Assembly (NCBI GenBank): GCA_027186245.1
Contig: CP114482.1
Location: forward strand, 28,043,209 to 28,107,208
Reading direction: 5' to 3'
Source of the DNA: Coriaria nepalensis
Taxonomy: Eukaryota; Streptophyta; Magnoliopsida; Cucurbitales; Coriariaceae
Length of the DNA stretch: 64,000 nt
The first letter of the stretch is position 1, and each line of letters starts with the position of its first letter. The position numbers and the translations under genes are program-made. Shown here piece after piece: positions 47,801-60,440 of the stretch. A model generated the notes under the pieces. That model ran no database searches, had not been told where the DNA came from, and was given only the letters and a program-made list of their open reading frames with translations.

Positions 47801-50800
47801 AGCATATCATTCAGTCTTTTCATATCATTAAATTGTTTGGAAGCACTTCGAACCAATTCAATTTGTGCATTTGAGACACGACTTTCATACATAACTTGCA
47901 ATTGATCTATTGAAGGCAACTATGCATTTTTTTAGCCTTAAAGTCATATTTTTGCGTCTCTTTTAGTCTGTAAATCATTCTAAATCACTTCGAATGAAAT
48001 TCCGCCTTTAAACATCACTTTCGTGCATAACTTGGAGTTGATCTATTGAAGGCAAAAATGCATTTGTTTAGCCTTAAAGTCATGTCAATGAGTCTCTTCT
48101 AATCGTTAAATCATTCTAAATTAAGTTGACCGAATTCTATTTTCGCCCTTCAAACATGATTTTATTACATAACTTGCAATTAATCTATTGAAGACAACAA
48201 TGCATTTTTTTAGCCTTAAAAAGCATATTATTCAGTCTTTTCATATCATTAAATTGTTTGGAAGCACTTCGAACCAATTCTATTTGTGCATTTGAGACAC
48301 GCCTTTCATACATAACTTGCAATTGATGTATTGAAGGCAACTATGCATTTTTTTAGCCTTAAAGTCATATTTTTGCGTCTCTTTTAGTCAGTAAATCATT
48401 TTAAATCACTTCGAATGAAATTAAGCCTTTAAACATGACTTTCGTGCATAACTTGCAGTTCATCTGTTGAAGGCAACAATGCATTTGTTTAGCCTTAAAG
48501 TCATGTCAATGAGTCTCTTCTAGTCGCTAAATCATTCAAAATTAAGTCGAACGAATTCTATTTTCGCCCTTCAAAGATGATTTTATTACATAACTTGCAA
48601 TTAATCTATTGAAGACAACAATGCATTATTTTAGCCTTAAAAAGCATATCATTCGGTCTTTTCATATCATTAAATTGTTTGGAAGCACTTCCAACCAATT
48701 CTATTTGTGCATTTGAGACACGACTTTCATACATAACTTGCAATTGATCTATTGAAGGCAACTATGCATTTTTTTAGCCTTAAAGTCATATTATTGCGTC
48801 TCTTTAGTCAGTAAATCATTCTAAATCACTTCGAATGAAATTCGGCCTTTAAACATCACTTTCGTGCATAACTTGGAGTTGATCTATTGAAGGCAAAAAT
48901 GCATTTGTTTAGCCTTAAAGTCATGTCAATGAGTCTCTTCTAATCGTTAAATCATTCTAAATTAAGTTGACCGAATTCTATTTTCGCCCTTCAAACATGA
49001 TTTTATTACATAACTTGCAATTAGGCTATTGAAGACAACAATGCATTGTTTTAGCCATAAAAAGCATATCGTTCAATTTTTTCATATCATTAAATTGTTT
49101 GGAAGCACTTCGAACCAATTCAATTTGTGCATTTGAGACACGACTTTCATACATAACTTGCAATTGATCTATTGAAGGCAACTATGCATTTTTTTAGCCT
49201 TAAACTCATATTATTGGGTCTCTTTTAGTAAATCATTCTAAATTACTTCGAATGAAATTCCGCCTTTAAACATCACTTTCGTGCATAACTTGGAGTTGAT
49301 CTATTGAAGGCAAAAATGCATTTGTTTAGCCTTAAAGTCATGTCAATGAGTCTCTTCTAATCGTTAAATCATTCTAAATTAAGTTGAACGAATTCTATTT
49401 TCGCCCTTCAAACATGATTTTATTACATAACTTGCAATTAATCTATTGAAGACAACAATGTATTATTTTAGCCTTAAAAAGCATATCATTCAGTCCTTTC
49501 ATATCATTAAATTGTTTGGAAGCACTTCGAACCAATTCTATTTGTGCATTTGAGACACGACTTTCATACATAACTTGCAATTGATCTATTGAAGGCAACT
49601 ATGCATTTTTTTAGCCTTAAAGTCATATTTTTGCATCTCTTTTAGTCCGTAAATCATTCTAAATCACTTCGAATGAAATTAAGCCTTTAAACATGACTTT
49701 CGTGCATAACTTGCAGTTTATCTATTTTTAGGCAACAATGCATTTGTTTAGCCTTAAAGTCATGTCAATGAGTCTCTTCTAGTCGTTAAATCATTCTAAA
49801 TTAAGTTGACCGAATTCTATTTTCGCCCTTCAAACATGATTTTATTACATAACTTGCAATTAGGCTATTGATGACAACAATGCATTGTTTTGGCCATGAA
49901 AAGCATATCATTCAATCTTTTCATATCATTAAATTGTTTGGAAGCACTTCGAACCAATTCTATTTGTGCATTTGAGACACGACTTTCATACATAACTTGC
50001 AATTGATCTACTGATGGCAACTATGCATTTTTTTAGCCTTAAAGTCATATTTTTGCGTCTCTTTTAGTCAGTAAATCATTTTAAATCACTTCGAATGAAA
50101 TTAAGCCTTCAAACATGACTTTCGTGCATAACTTGCAGTTCATCTGTTGAAGGCAACAATGCATTTGTTTAGCCTTAAAGTCATGCCAATGAGTCTCTTC
50201 TAGTCGATAAATCATTCTAAATTAAGTCGAACGAATTCTATTTTCGCCCTTCAAACATGATTTTATTACATAACTTGCAATTAGGCTATTGAAGACAACA
50301 ATGCATTGTTTTAGCCATAAAAAGCATATCGTTCAATCTTTTCATATCATTGAATTGTTTGGAAGCACTTCGAACCAATTCAATTTGTGCATTTGAGACA
50401 CGACTTTCATACATAACTTGCAATTGATCTATTGAAGGCAACTATGCATTTTTTTAGCCTTAAAGTCATATTATGGCGTCTCTTTTAGTCAGTAAATCAT
50501 TCTAAATCACTTCGAATGAAATTCCGCCTTTAAACATCACTTTCGTGCATAACTTGGAGTTGATCTATTGAAGGCAAAAATGCATTTGTTTAGCCTTAAA
50601 GTCATGTCAATGAGTCTCTTCTCATCGTTAAATCATTCTAAATTAAGTTGACCGAATTCTATTTTCGCCCTTCAAACATGATTTTATTACATAACTTGCA
50701 ATTAGGCTATTGAAGACAACAATGCATTGTTTTAGCCATGAAAAGCATATCATTCAATCTTTTCATATCATTAAATTGTTTGGAAGCACTTCGAACCATT

Positions 50801-52899
50801 TCTATTTGTGCATTTGAGACACGACTTTCATACATAACTTGCAATTGATCTACTGATGGCAACTATGCATTTTTTTTGCCTTAAAGTCATATTTTTGCGT
50901 CTCTTTTAGTCAGTAAATCATTTTAAATCACTTCGAATGAAATTAAGCCTTTAAACATGACTTTAGTGCATAACTTGCAGTTCATCTGTTGAAGGCAACA
51001 ATGCATTTGTTTAGCCTTAAAGTCATGTCAATGAGTCTCTTCTAGTCGTTAAATCATTCTAAATTAAGTCGAATGAATTCTATTTTCGCCCTTCAAACAT
51101 GATTTTATTACATAACTTGCAATTAGGCTATTGAAGACAACAATGCATTGTTTTAGCCATAAAAAGCATATCGTTCAATCTTTTCATATCATTAAATTGT
51201 TTGGAAGCACTTCGAACCAATTCAATTTGTGCATTTGAGACACGACTTTCATACATAACTTGCAATTGATCTATTGAAGGCAACTATGCATTTTTTTAGC
51301 CTTAAACTCATATTATTGGGTCTCTTTTAGTCAGTAAATCATTCTAAATCACTTCGAATGAAATTCGGCCTTTAAACATCACTTTCGTGCATAACTTGGA
51401 GTTGATCTATTGAAGGCAAAAATGCATTTGTTTAGCCTTAAAGTCATGTCAATGAGTCTCTTCTAATCGTTAAATCATTCTAAATTAAGTTGAACGAATT
51501 CTATTTTCGCCCTTCAAACATGATTTTATTACATAACTTGCAATTAATCTATTGAAGACAACAATGCATTATTTTAGCCTTAAAAAGCATATTATTCAGT
51601 CTTTTCATATCATTAAATTGTTTGGAAGCACTTCGAACCAATTCAATTTGTGCATTTGAGACACAACTTTCATACATAACTTGCAATTGATCTATTGAAG
51701 GCAACTATGCATTTTTTTAGCCTTAAAGTCATATTATTGCGTCTCTTTTAGTCAGTAAATCATTCTAAATCACTTCGAATGAAATTCGGCCTTTAAACAT
51801 CACTTTCGTGCATAACTTGGAGTTGATCTATTGAAGGCAAAAATGCATTTGTTTAGCCTTAAAGTCATGTCAATGAGTCTCTTCTAGTCGTTAAATCATT
51901 CTAAATTAAGTCGAATGAATTCTATTTTCGCCCTTCAAACATGATTTTATTACATAACTTGCAATTAATCTATTGAAGACAACAATGCATTATTTTAGAC
52001 TTAAAAAGCATATTATTCAGTCTTTTCATATCATTAAATTGTTTGGAAGCACTTCGAACCAATTCAATTTGTGCATTTGAGACACAACTTTCATACATAA
52101 CTTGCAATTGATCTATTGATGGCAACTATGCATTTTTTAGCGTTCAAGTCATATTTTTGCGTCTCTTTTAGTCAGTAAATCATTCTAAATCACTTCGTAT
52201 GAAATTCCGCCTTTAAACATCACTTTCGTGCATAACTTGGAGTTGATCTATTGAAGGAAAAAATGCATTTGTTTAGCCTTAAAGTCATGTCAATGAGTCT
52301 CTTCTAGTCGTTAAATCATTCTAAATGAAGTCGAATGAATTCTATTTTCGCCCTTCAAACATGATTTTATTACAGAACTTGCAATTAATCTATTGAAGAC
52401 AACAATGCATTATTTTAGCCTTAAAAAGCATATCATTCAGTCTTTTCATATCATTAAATTGTTTGGAAGCACTTCGAACCAATTCTATTTGTGCATTTGC
52501 GACACAGCTTTCATACATAACTTGCAATTCATCTATTGAAGGCAACTATGCATTTTTTTAGCCTTAAAGTCATATTATTGTGTCTCTTTTAGTCAGTAAA
52601 TCATTCTAAATCACTTCGAATGAAATTCCGCCTTTAAACATCACTTTTGTGCATAACTTGCAGTTGATCTATTGAAGGAAACAATGCATTTGTTTAGCCT
52701 TAAAGTCATGTCAATGAGTCTCTTCTAATCGTTAAATCATTCTAAATTAAGTTGAACGAATTCTATTTTAGCACTTCAAACATGATTTTATTACCTAACT
52801 TGCAATTAGGCTATTGAAGACAACAATGCATTGTTTTAGCCATAAAAAGCATATCGTTCAATCTTTTCATATCATTAAATTGTTTGGAAGCACTTCGAA

Positions 52900-53095
52900 C
52901 CAATTCAATTGAGCATTTGAGACACGACTTCATACATAACTTGCAATTGATCTATTGAAGGCAACTATGCATTTTTTTAGCCTTAAACTCATATGATTGG
53001 CGGTCTATTTTAGTCAGTAAATCATTCTAAAATCACTTCGAATGGAAATTCGGCCTTTAAACATGACTTTCGTGGCATAACTTGCAGTTGATCTA
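52900..53095. other. Isolated cluster of small indels
   Basis: In this short stretch the array II consensus is broken by several small length changes: CAATTGAGCATTTG (bases lost), CGACTTCATAC (one T lost), ATTGGCGGTCTATTTT (bases gained), TCTAAAATCACTTCG (one A gained), AATGGAAATTCGG (one G gained) and CGTGGCATAAC (one G gained). Sequence on either side is clean. It sits at the left edge of the 4.2-kb duplicated block. It could be a local consensus error at an assembly join or a single bad read patch. Confidence 0.75.
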
Positions 53096-53099
53096 TTAA

Positions 53100-56000
53100 A
53101 GGTAACAATACATTTGTGTAGCCTTAAAGTCATGTCAATGAGTCTCTTCTAGTCGTTAATTCATTCTAAACTAATTCGAACGAATACTATTTTCACCCTT
53201 CGAACATGATTTTCTTACATAACTTGCAATTAATCTATTGAAGACAACAATGCACTATTTTAGCCATAAAAAGCATATCATTCAGTCTTTTCATATCATT
53301 AAATTGTAAGGAAGCACTTCGAACCAATTCTATTTTTGCATTGAAGACACGACTTTCATGCATAACTTGAAATTGATCTATTGAAGGCAACTATCCATTT
53401 TTTTAGCTTTAAAAGTCATATTATTGCGTCTCTTTTAGTCAGTAAATCATTCAAATCACTTCGAATGAAATTCGGCCTTTAAACATGACTTTTGTGCATA
53501 ACTTGCAGTTGATCTATTGAAGGAAACAATGCATTTGTTTAGCCTTAAAGTCATGTCAATGAGTCTCTTCTAGTCATTAAATCATTCTAAATTAATTCGA
53601 ACGAATTCTATTTTCGCCTTTCAAACATGATTTTCTTACATAACTTGCAATTAATCTATTGAAAACAACAATGCATTGTTTTAGCCATAAAAAGCATATC
53701 ATTCAGTCTTTTCATATCATTAAATTGTTTAGAAGCACTTCGAACCAATTCTATTTTTACATTTAAGACACGACTTTCATGCATAACTTGCAATTGATCT
53801 ATTGAAGGCAACTATCCTTTTTTTTAGCCTTAAAGTCATATTATTGCATCTCTTTTAGTCTTTAATTTTTCTAAATCACTTTGAACGAAATTCGGCTTTT
53901 AAACATGACTTTCGTGCATAACTTGCAGTTGAACTATTGAAGGCAACAATGCATTTGTTTAGCCTTAAAGTCATGTCAATGAGTCTCTTCTTGTCGTTAA
54001 CTCATTCTAAATTAAGTTGAACGAATTCTATTTTCGCCTTTCAAACATGATTTTATTACATAACTTGCAATTAATCTATTGAAGACAACAATGCATTTTT
54101 TTAGCCTTAAAAAGCATATTATTCAGTCTTTTCATATCATTAAATTGTTTGGAAGCACTTCGAACCAATTCAATTTGTGCATTTGAGACACAACTTTCAT
54201 ACATAACTTGCAATTGATCTATTGAAGGCAACTATGCATTTTTTTAGCCTTAAAGTCATATTATTGCTTCTCTTTTAGTCAGTAAATCATTCTAAATCAC
54301 TTCGAATGAAATTCGACCTTTAAACATGACTTTCGTGCATAACTTGCATGTGATCTATTGAAGGCAACAATGCATTTGTTTAGCCTTAAAGTCATGTCAA
54401 TGAGTCTCTTCTAGTCGTTAAATCATTCTAAATTAAGTCGAACGAATTCTATTTTGGCCCTTCAAACATGATTTTATTACATAACTTGCAATTAATCTAT
54501 TGAAGACAACAATGCATTATTTTAGACTTAAAAAGCATATTATTCAGTCTTTTCATATCATTAAATTGTTTGGAAGCACTTCGAACCAATTCAATTTGTG
54601 CATTTGAGACACAACTTTCATACATAACTTGCAATTGATCTATTGAAGGCAACTATGCATTTTTTTAGCCTTAAAGTCATATTATTGCGTCTCTTTTAGT
54701 CAGTAAATCATTCTAAATCACTTCGAATGAAATTCGGCCTTTAAACATCACTTTCGTGCATAACTTGGAGTTGATCTATTGAAGGCAAAAATGCATTTGT
54801 TTAGCCTTAAAGTCATGTCAATGAGTCTCTTCTAGTCGTTAAATCATTTTAAATTAAGTCGAACGAATTCTATTTTCGCCTTTCAAACATGATTTTATTA
54901 CATAACTTGCAATTAATCTATTGAAGACAACAATGCATTGTTTTAGCCTTAAAAAGCATATCATTCAGTCTTTTCATATCATTAAATTGTTTGGAACCAC
55001 TTCGAACCAATTCTATTTGTGCATTTGCGACACGACTTTCATACATAACTTGCAATTGATCTATTAAAGGCAACTATGCATTTTTTTAGCCTTAAAGTCA
55101 TATTATTGTGTCTCTTTTAGTCAGTAAATCATTCTAAATCACTTCGAATGAAATTCCGCCTTTAAACATCACTTTCGTGCATAGCTTGGAGTTGATCTAT
55201 TGAAGGCAAAAATGCATTTGTTTAGCCTTAAAGTCATGTCAATGAGTCTCTTCTAGTCGTTAAATCATTCTAAATTAAGTCGAATGAATTCTATTTTCGC
55301 CCTTCAAACATGATTTTATTACATAACTTGCAATTAATCTATTGAAGACAACAATGCATTATTTTAGCCTTAAAAAGCATATCATTCAGTCTTTTCATAT
55401 CATTAAATTGTTTGGAAGCACTTCGAACCAATTCTATTTGTGCATTTGCGACACAACTTTCATACATAACTTGCAATTGATCTATTAAAGGCAACTTTGC
55501 ATTTTTTTAGCCTGAAAGTCATATTTTTGCGTTTTTTTAGTCAGTAAATCATTCTAAATCACTTCGAATAAAATTCGGCCTTTAAACATGACTTCCGTGC
55601 ATAGCTTGCAGTTGAACTATTGAAGGCAACAATGCATTTGTTTAGCCTTAAAGCCATGTCAATGAGTCTCTTCTAGTCGTTAAATCATTCTAAATTAAGT
55701 CGAACGAATTCTATTTTCGCCTTTCAAACATGATTTTATTACATAACTTGCAATTAATCTATTGAAGACAACAATGCATTGTTTTAGCCTTAAAAAGCAT
55801 ATCATTCAGTCTTTTCATATCATTAAATTGTTTGGAAGCACTTCGAACCAATTCTATTTGTGCATTTGCGACACGACTTTCATACATAACTTGCAATTGA
55901 TCTATTGAAGGCAACTATGCATTTTTTTAGCCTTAAACTCATATTATTGGGTCTCTTTTAGTCAGTAAATCATTCTAAATCACTTCGAATGAAATTCGGC

Positions 56001-56230
56001 CTTTAAACATCACTTTCGTGCATAACTTGGAGTTGATCTATTGAAGGCAAAAATGCATTTGTTTAGCCTTAAAGTCATGTCAATGAGTCTCTTCTAGTCG
56101 TTAAATCATTCTAAATTAAGTCGAATGAATTCTATTTTCGCCCTTCAAACATGATTTTATTACATAACTTGCAATTAATCTATTGAAGACAACAATGCAT
56201 TATTTTAGACTTAAAAAGCATATTATTCAG
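53100..56230 (+). repeat. First copy of a 4.2-kb (ten-unit) tandem block
   Basis: The segments 53,100-54,310 and 54,830-56,230 recur 4208-4211 bp downstream. Anchors are GCACTATTTTAGCC (53,252 and 57,461), TATCCTTTTTTTT (53,813 and 58,021), GGAACCACTTCG (54,993 and 59,201), AGCCTGAAAGTC (55,509 and 59,716) and TATTTTAGACTTAAAAAGC (56,201 and 60,412). The middle (54.31-54.83 kb) does not match its partner position, so one copy has been replaced there. AGCCTGAAAGTC with GAATAAAATTCGG also occurs at 46,251, about 22 units upstream. Confidence 0.87.
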
Positions 56231-57308
56231 TCTTTTCATATCATTAAATTGTTTGGAAGCACTTCGAACCAATTCAATTTGTGCATTTGAGACACAACTT
56301 TCATACATAACTTGCAATTGATCTATTGAAGGCAACTATGCATTTTTTTAGCCTTAAAGTCATATTATTGCGTCTCTTTTAGTCAGTAAATCATTCTAAA
56401 TCACTTCGAATGAAATTCGGCCTTTAAACATCACTTTCGTGCATAACTTGGAGTTGATCTATTGAAGGCAAAAATGCATTTGTTTAGCCTTAAAGTCATG
56501 TCAATGAGTCTCTTCTAGTCGTTAAATCATTCTAAATGAAGTTGAATGAATTCTATTTTCGCCCTTCAAACATGATTTTATTACAGAACTTGCAATTAAT
56601 CTATTGAAGACAACAATGCATTATTTTAGCCTTAAAAAGCATATCATTCAGTCTTTTCATATCATTAAATTGTTTGGAAGCACTTCGAACCAATTCAATT
56701 TGTGCATTTGAGACACGACTTTCATACATAACTTTGCAATTGATCTATTGAAGGCAACTATGCATTTTTTTAGCCTTAAACTCATATTATTGGGTCTCTT
56801 TTAGTCAGTAAATCATTCTAAATCACTTCGAATGAAATTCCGCCTTCAAACATCACTTTCGTGCATAACTTGGAGTTGATCTATTGAAGGCAAAAATGCA
56901 TTTGTTTAGCCTTAAAGTCATGTCAATGAGTCTCTTCTAATCGTTAAATCATTCTAAATTAAGTTGAACGAATTCTATTTTCGCCCTTCAAACATGATTT
57001 TATTACATAACTTGCAATTAGGCTATTGAAGACAACAATGCATTGTTTTAGCCATAAAAAGCATATCATTCAGTCTTTTCATATCATTAAATTGTTTGGA
57101 AGCACTTCGAACCAATTCAATTTGTGCATTTGAGACACGACTTTCATACATAACTTGCAATTGATCTATTGAAGGCAACTATGCATTTTTTTAGCCTTAA
57201 ACTCATATTATTGCGTCTATTTTAGTCAGTAAATCATTCTAAATCACTTCGAATGAAATTCGGCCTTTAAACATGACTTTCGTGCATAACTTGCAGTTGA
57301 TCTATTGA

Positions 57309-60300
57309 AGGTAACAATGCATTTGTGTAGCCTTAAAGTCATGTCAATGAGTCTCTTCTAGTCATTAATTCATTCTAAATTAAGTGGAACGAATACTATT
57401 TTCACCCTTCGAACATGATTTTCTTACATAACTTGCAATTAATCTATTGAAGACAACAATGCACTATTTTAGCCATAAAAAGCATATCATTCAGTCTTTT
57501 CATATCATTAAATTGTAAGGAAGCACTTCGAACCAATTCTATTTTTGCATTGAAGACACGACTTTCATGCATAACTTGAAATTGATCTATTGAAGGCAAC
57601 TATCCATTTTTTTAGCCTTAAAGTCATATTATTGCGTCTCTTTTAGTCAGTAAATCATTCAAATCACTTCGAATGAAATTCGGCCTTTAAACATGACTTT
57701 TGTGCATAACTTGCAGTTGATCTATTGAAGGAAACAATGCATTTGTTTGGCCTTAAAGTCATGTCAATGAGTCTCTTCTAGTCATTAAATCATTCTAAAT
57801 TAATTCGAACGAATTCTATTTTCGCCTTTCAAACATGATTTTCTTACATAACTTGCAATTAATCTATTGAAAACAACAATGCATTGTTTTAGCCATAAAA
57901 AGCATATCATTCAGTCTTTTCATATCATTAAATTGTTTAGAAGCACTTCGAACCAATTCTATTTTTACATTTAAGACACAACTTTCATGCATAACTTGCA
58001 ATTGATCTATTGAAGGCAACTATCCTTTTTTTTAGCCTTAAAGTCATATTATTGCATCTCTTTTAGTCTTTAATTTTTCTAAATCACTTTGAACGAAATT
58101 CGGCTTTTAAACATGACTTTCGTGCATAACTTGCAGTTGAACTATTGAAGGCAACAATGCATTTGTTTAGCCTTAAAGTCATGTCAATGAGTCTCTTCTT
58201 GTCGTTAAATCATTCTAAATTAAGTTGAACGAATTCTATTTTCGCCTTTCAAACATGATTTTATTACATAACTTGCAATTAATCTATTGAAGACAACAGT
58301 GCATTTTTTTAGCCTTAAAAAGCATATTATTCAGTCTTTTCATATCATTAAATTGTTTGGAAGCACTTCGAACCAATTCAATTTGTGCATTTGAGACACA
58401 ACTTTCATACATAACTTGCAATTGATCTATTGAAGGCAACTATGCATTTTTTTAGCCTTAAAGTCATATTATTGCTTCTCTTTTAGTCAGTAAATCATTC
58501 TAAATCACTTCAAATGAAATTCGGCCTTTAAAAATCACTTTCGTGCATAACTTGGAGTTGATCTATTGAAGGCAAAAATGCATTTGTTTAGGCTTAAAGT
58601 CATGTCAATGAGTCTCTTCTAGTCGTTAAATCATTCTAAATGAAGTCGAATGAATTCTATTTTCGCCCTTCAAACATGATTTTATTACAGAACTTGCAAT
58701 TAATCTATTGAAGACAACAATGCATTATTTTAGCCTTAAAAAGCATATCATTCAGTCTTTTCATATCATTAAATTGTTTGGAAGCACTTCGAACCAATTC
58801 TATTTGTGCATTTGCGACACAGCTTTCATACATAACTTGCAATTGATCTCTTAAAGGCAACTTTGCATTTTTTTAGCCTGAAAGTCATATTTTTGCGTCT
58901 CTTTTAGTCATTAAATCTTTCTAAATCACTTCGAATAAAATTCGGCCTTTAAACTGACTTCCGTGCATAAGCTTGCAGTTGATCTATTGAAGGAAACAAT
59001 GCATTTGTTTAGCCTTTAAGTCATGTCAATGAGTCTCTTCTAGTTGTTAAATCATTTTAAATTAAGTCGAACGAATTCTATATTTCGCCTTTCAAACATG
59101 ATGTATTTACATAACTTGCAATTAATCTATTGAAGACAACAATGCATTGTTTTAGCCTTAAAAAGCATATCATCAGTCTTTTCATATCATTAAATTGTTT
59201 GGAACCACTTCGAACCAATTCTATTTGTGCATTTACGACACGACTTTCATACATAACTTGCAATTGATCTATTAAAGGCAACTATGCATTTTTTTAGCCT
59301 TAAAGTCCATATTATTGTGTCTCTTTTAGTCAGTAAATCATTCTAAATCACTTCGAATGAAATTCCGCCTTTAACATCACTTTCGTGCATAGCTTGGAGT
59401 TGATCTATTGAAGGCAAAAATGCATTTGTTTAGCCTTAAAGTCATGTCAATGAGTCTCTTCTAGTCGTTAAATCATTCTAAATTAAGTCGAACTGAATTC
59501 TATTTTCGCCCTTCAAACATGATTTTATTACATAACTTGCAATTAATCTATTGAAGACAACAATGCATTTTTTAGCCTTAAAAAGCATATCATTCAGTCT
59601 TTTCATATCATTAATTGTTTGGAAGGCACTTCGAACCAATTCTATTGGGCATTTGCGACACAACTTTCATACATAACTTGCAATTGATCTATTAAAGGCA
59701 ACTTTGCATTTTTTTAGCCTGAAAGTCATATTTTTGCGTTTTTTTAGTCAGTAAATCATTCTAAATCACTTCGAATAAAATTCGGCCTTTAAACATGACT
59801 TCCGTGCATAGCTTGCAGTTGAAACTATTGAAGGCAACAATGCATTTGTTTAGCGTTAAAGTCATGTCAATGAGTCTCTTCTAGTCGTTAAATCATTCTA
59901 AATTAAGTCGGAACGAATTCTATTTTCGCCTTTCAAACATGATTTTATTACATAACTTGCAATTAATCTATTGAAGACAACAATGCATTGTTTTAGCCTT
60001 AAAAAGCATATCATTCAGTCTTTTCATATCATTAAATTGTTTGGAAGCACTTCGAAACCAATTCTTTTTGTGCATTGGCAAAAAGACTTTCATACATAAC
60101 TTGCAATTGATCTATTGAAGGCAACTATGCATTTTTTTAGCCTTAAACTCATATTATTGGGTCTCTTTTAGTCAGTAAATTCATTCTAAATCACTTCGAA
60201 TGAAATTCGGCCTTTAAACATCACTTTCGTGCATAAACTTGAGTTGATCTATTGAAGGCAAAAATGCATTTGTTTGGCCTTAAAGTCATGTCAATGAGTC

Positions 60301-60440
60301 TCTTCTAGTCGTTAAATCATTCTAAATTAAGTCGAATGAATTCTATTTTCGCCCTTCAAACATGATTTTATTACATAACTTGCAATTAATCTATTGAAGA
60401 CAACAATGCATTATTTTAGACTTAAAAAGCATATTCATTC
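57309..60440 (+). repeat. Second copy of the 4.2-kb block
   Basis: This is the partner of 53,100-56,230 at about 4208 bp. The first part (to 58,518) is clean. The part from 58,518 to about 59,040 instead resembles units near 46.0, 52.3 and 56.5 kb (AAATGAAGTCGAATGAATTC and TTACAGAACTTGC). From 58.95 kb onward it matches the first copy apart from many small indels. Confidence 0.85.

Larger units (their letters stand above)
44600..58940 (+). repeat. Array II, right zone (subfamily IIb)
   Basis: From about 44.6 kb a new set of linked variants becomes dominant. E has AACATCACTTTCG, TTGGAGTTGATC and GGCAAAAATGC. F has GATTTTATTAC. G has TTTGTGCATTTGAGACACGAC or TTTGTGCATTTGCGACACGAC. F with TTATTAC first appears near 43,951; AACATCAC first appears near 44,648; TTGGAGTTG appears near 45,930. 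Older IIa-like units reappear at 53.1-53.9 and 57.3-58.1 kb inside a duplicated block. I see no gene. Confidence 0.82.
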
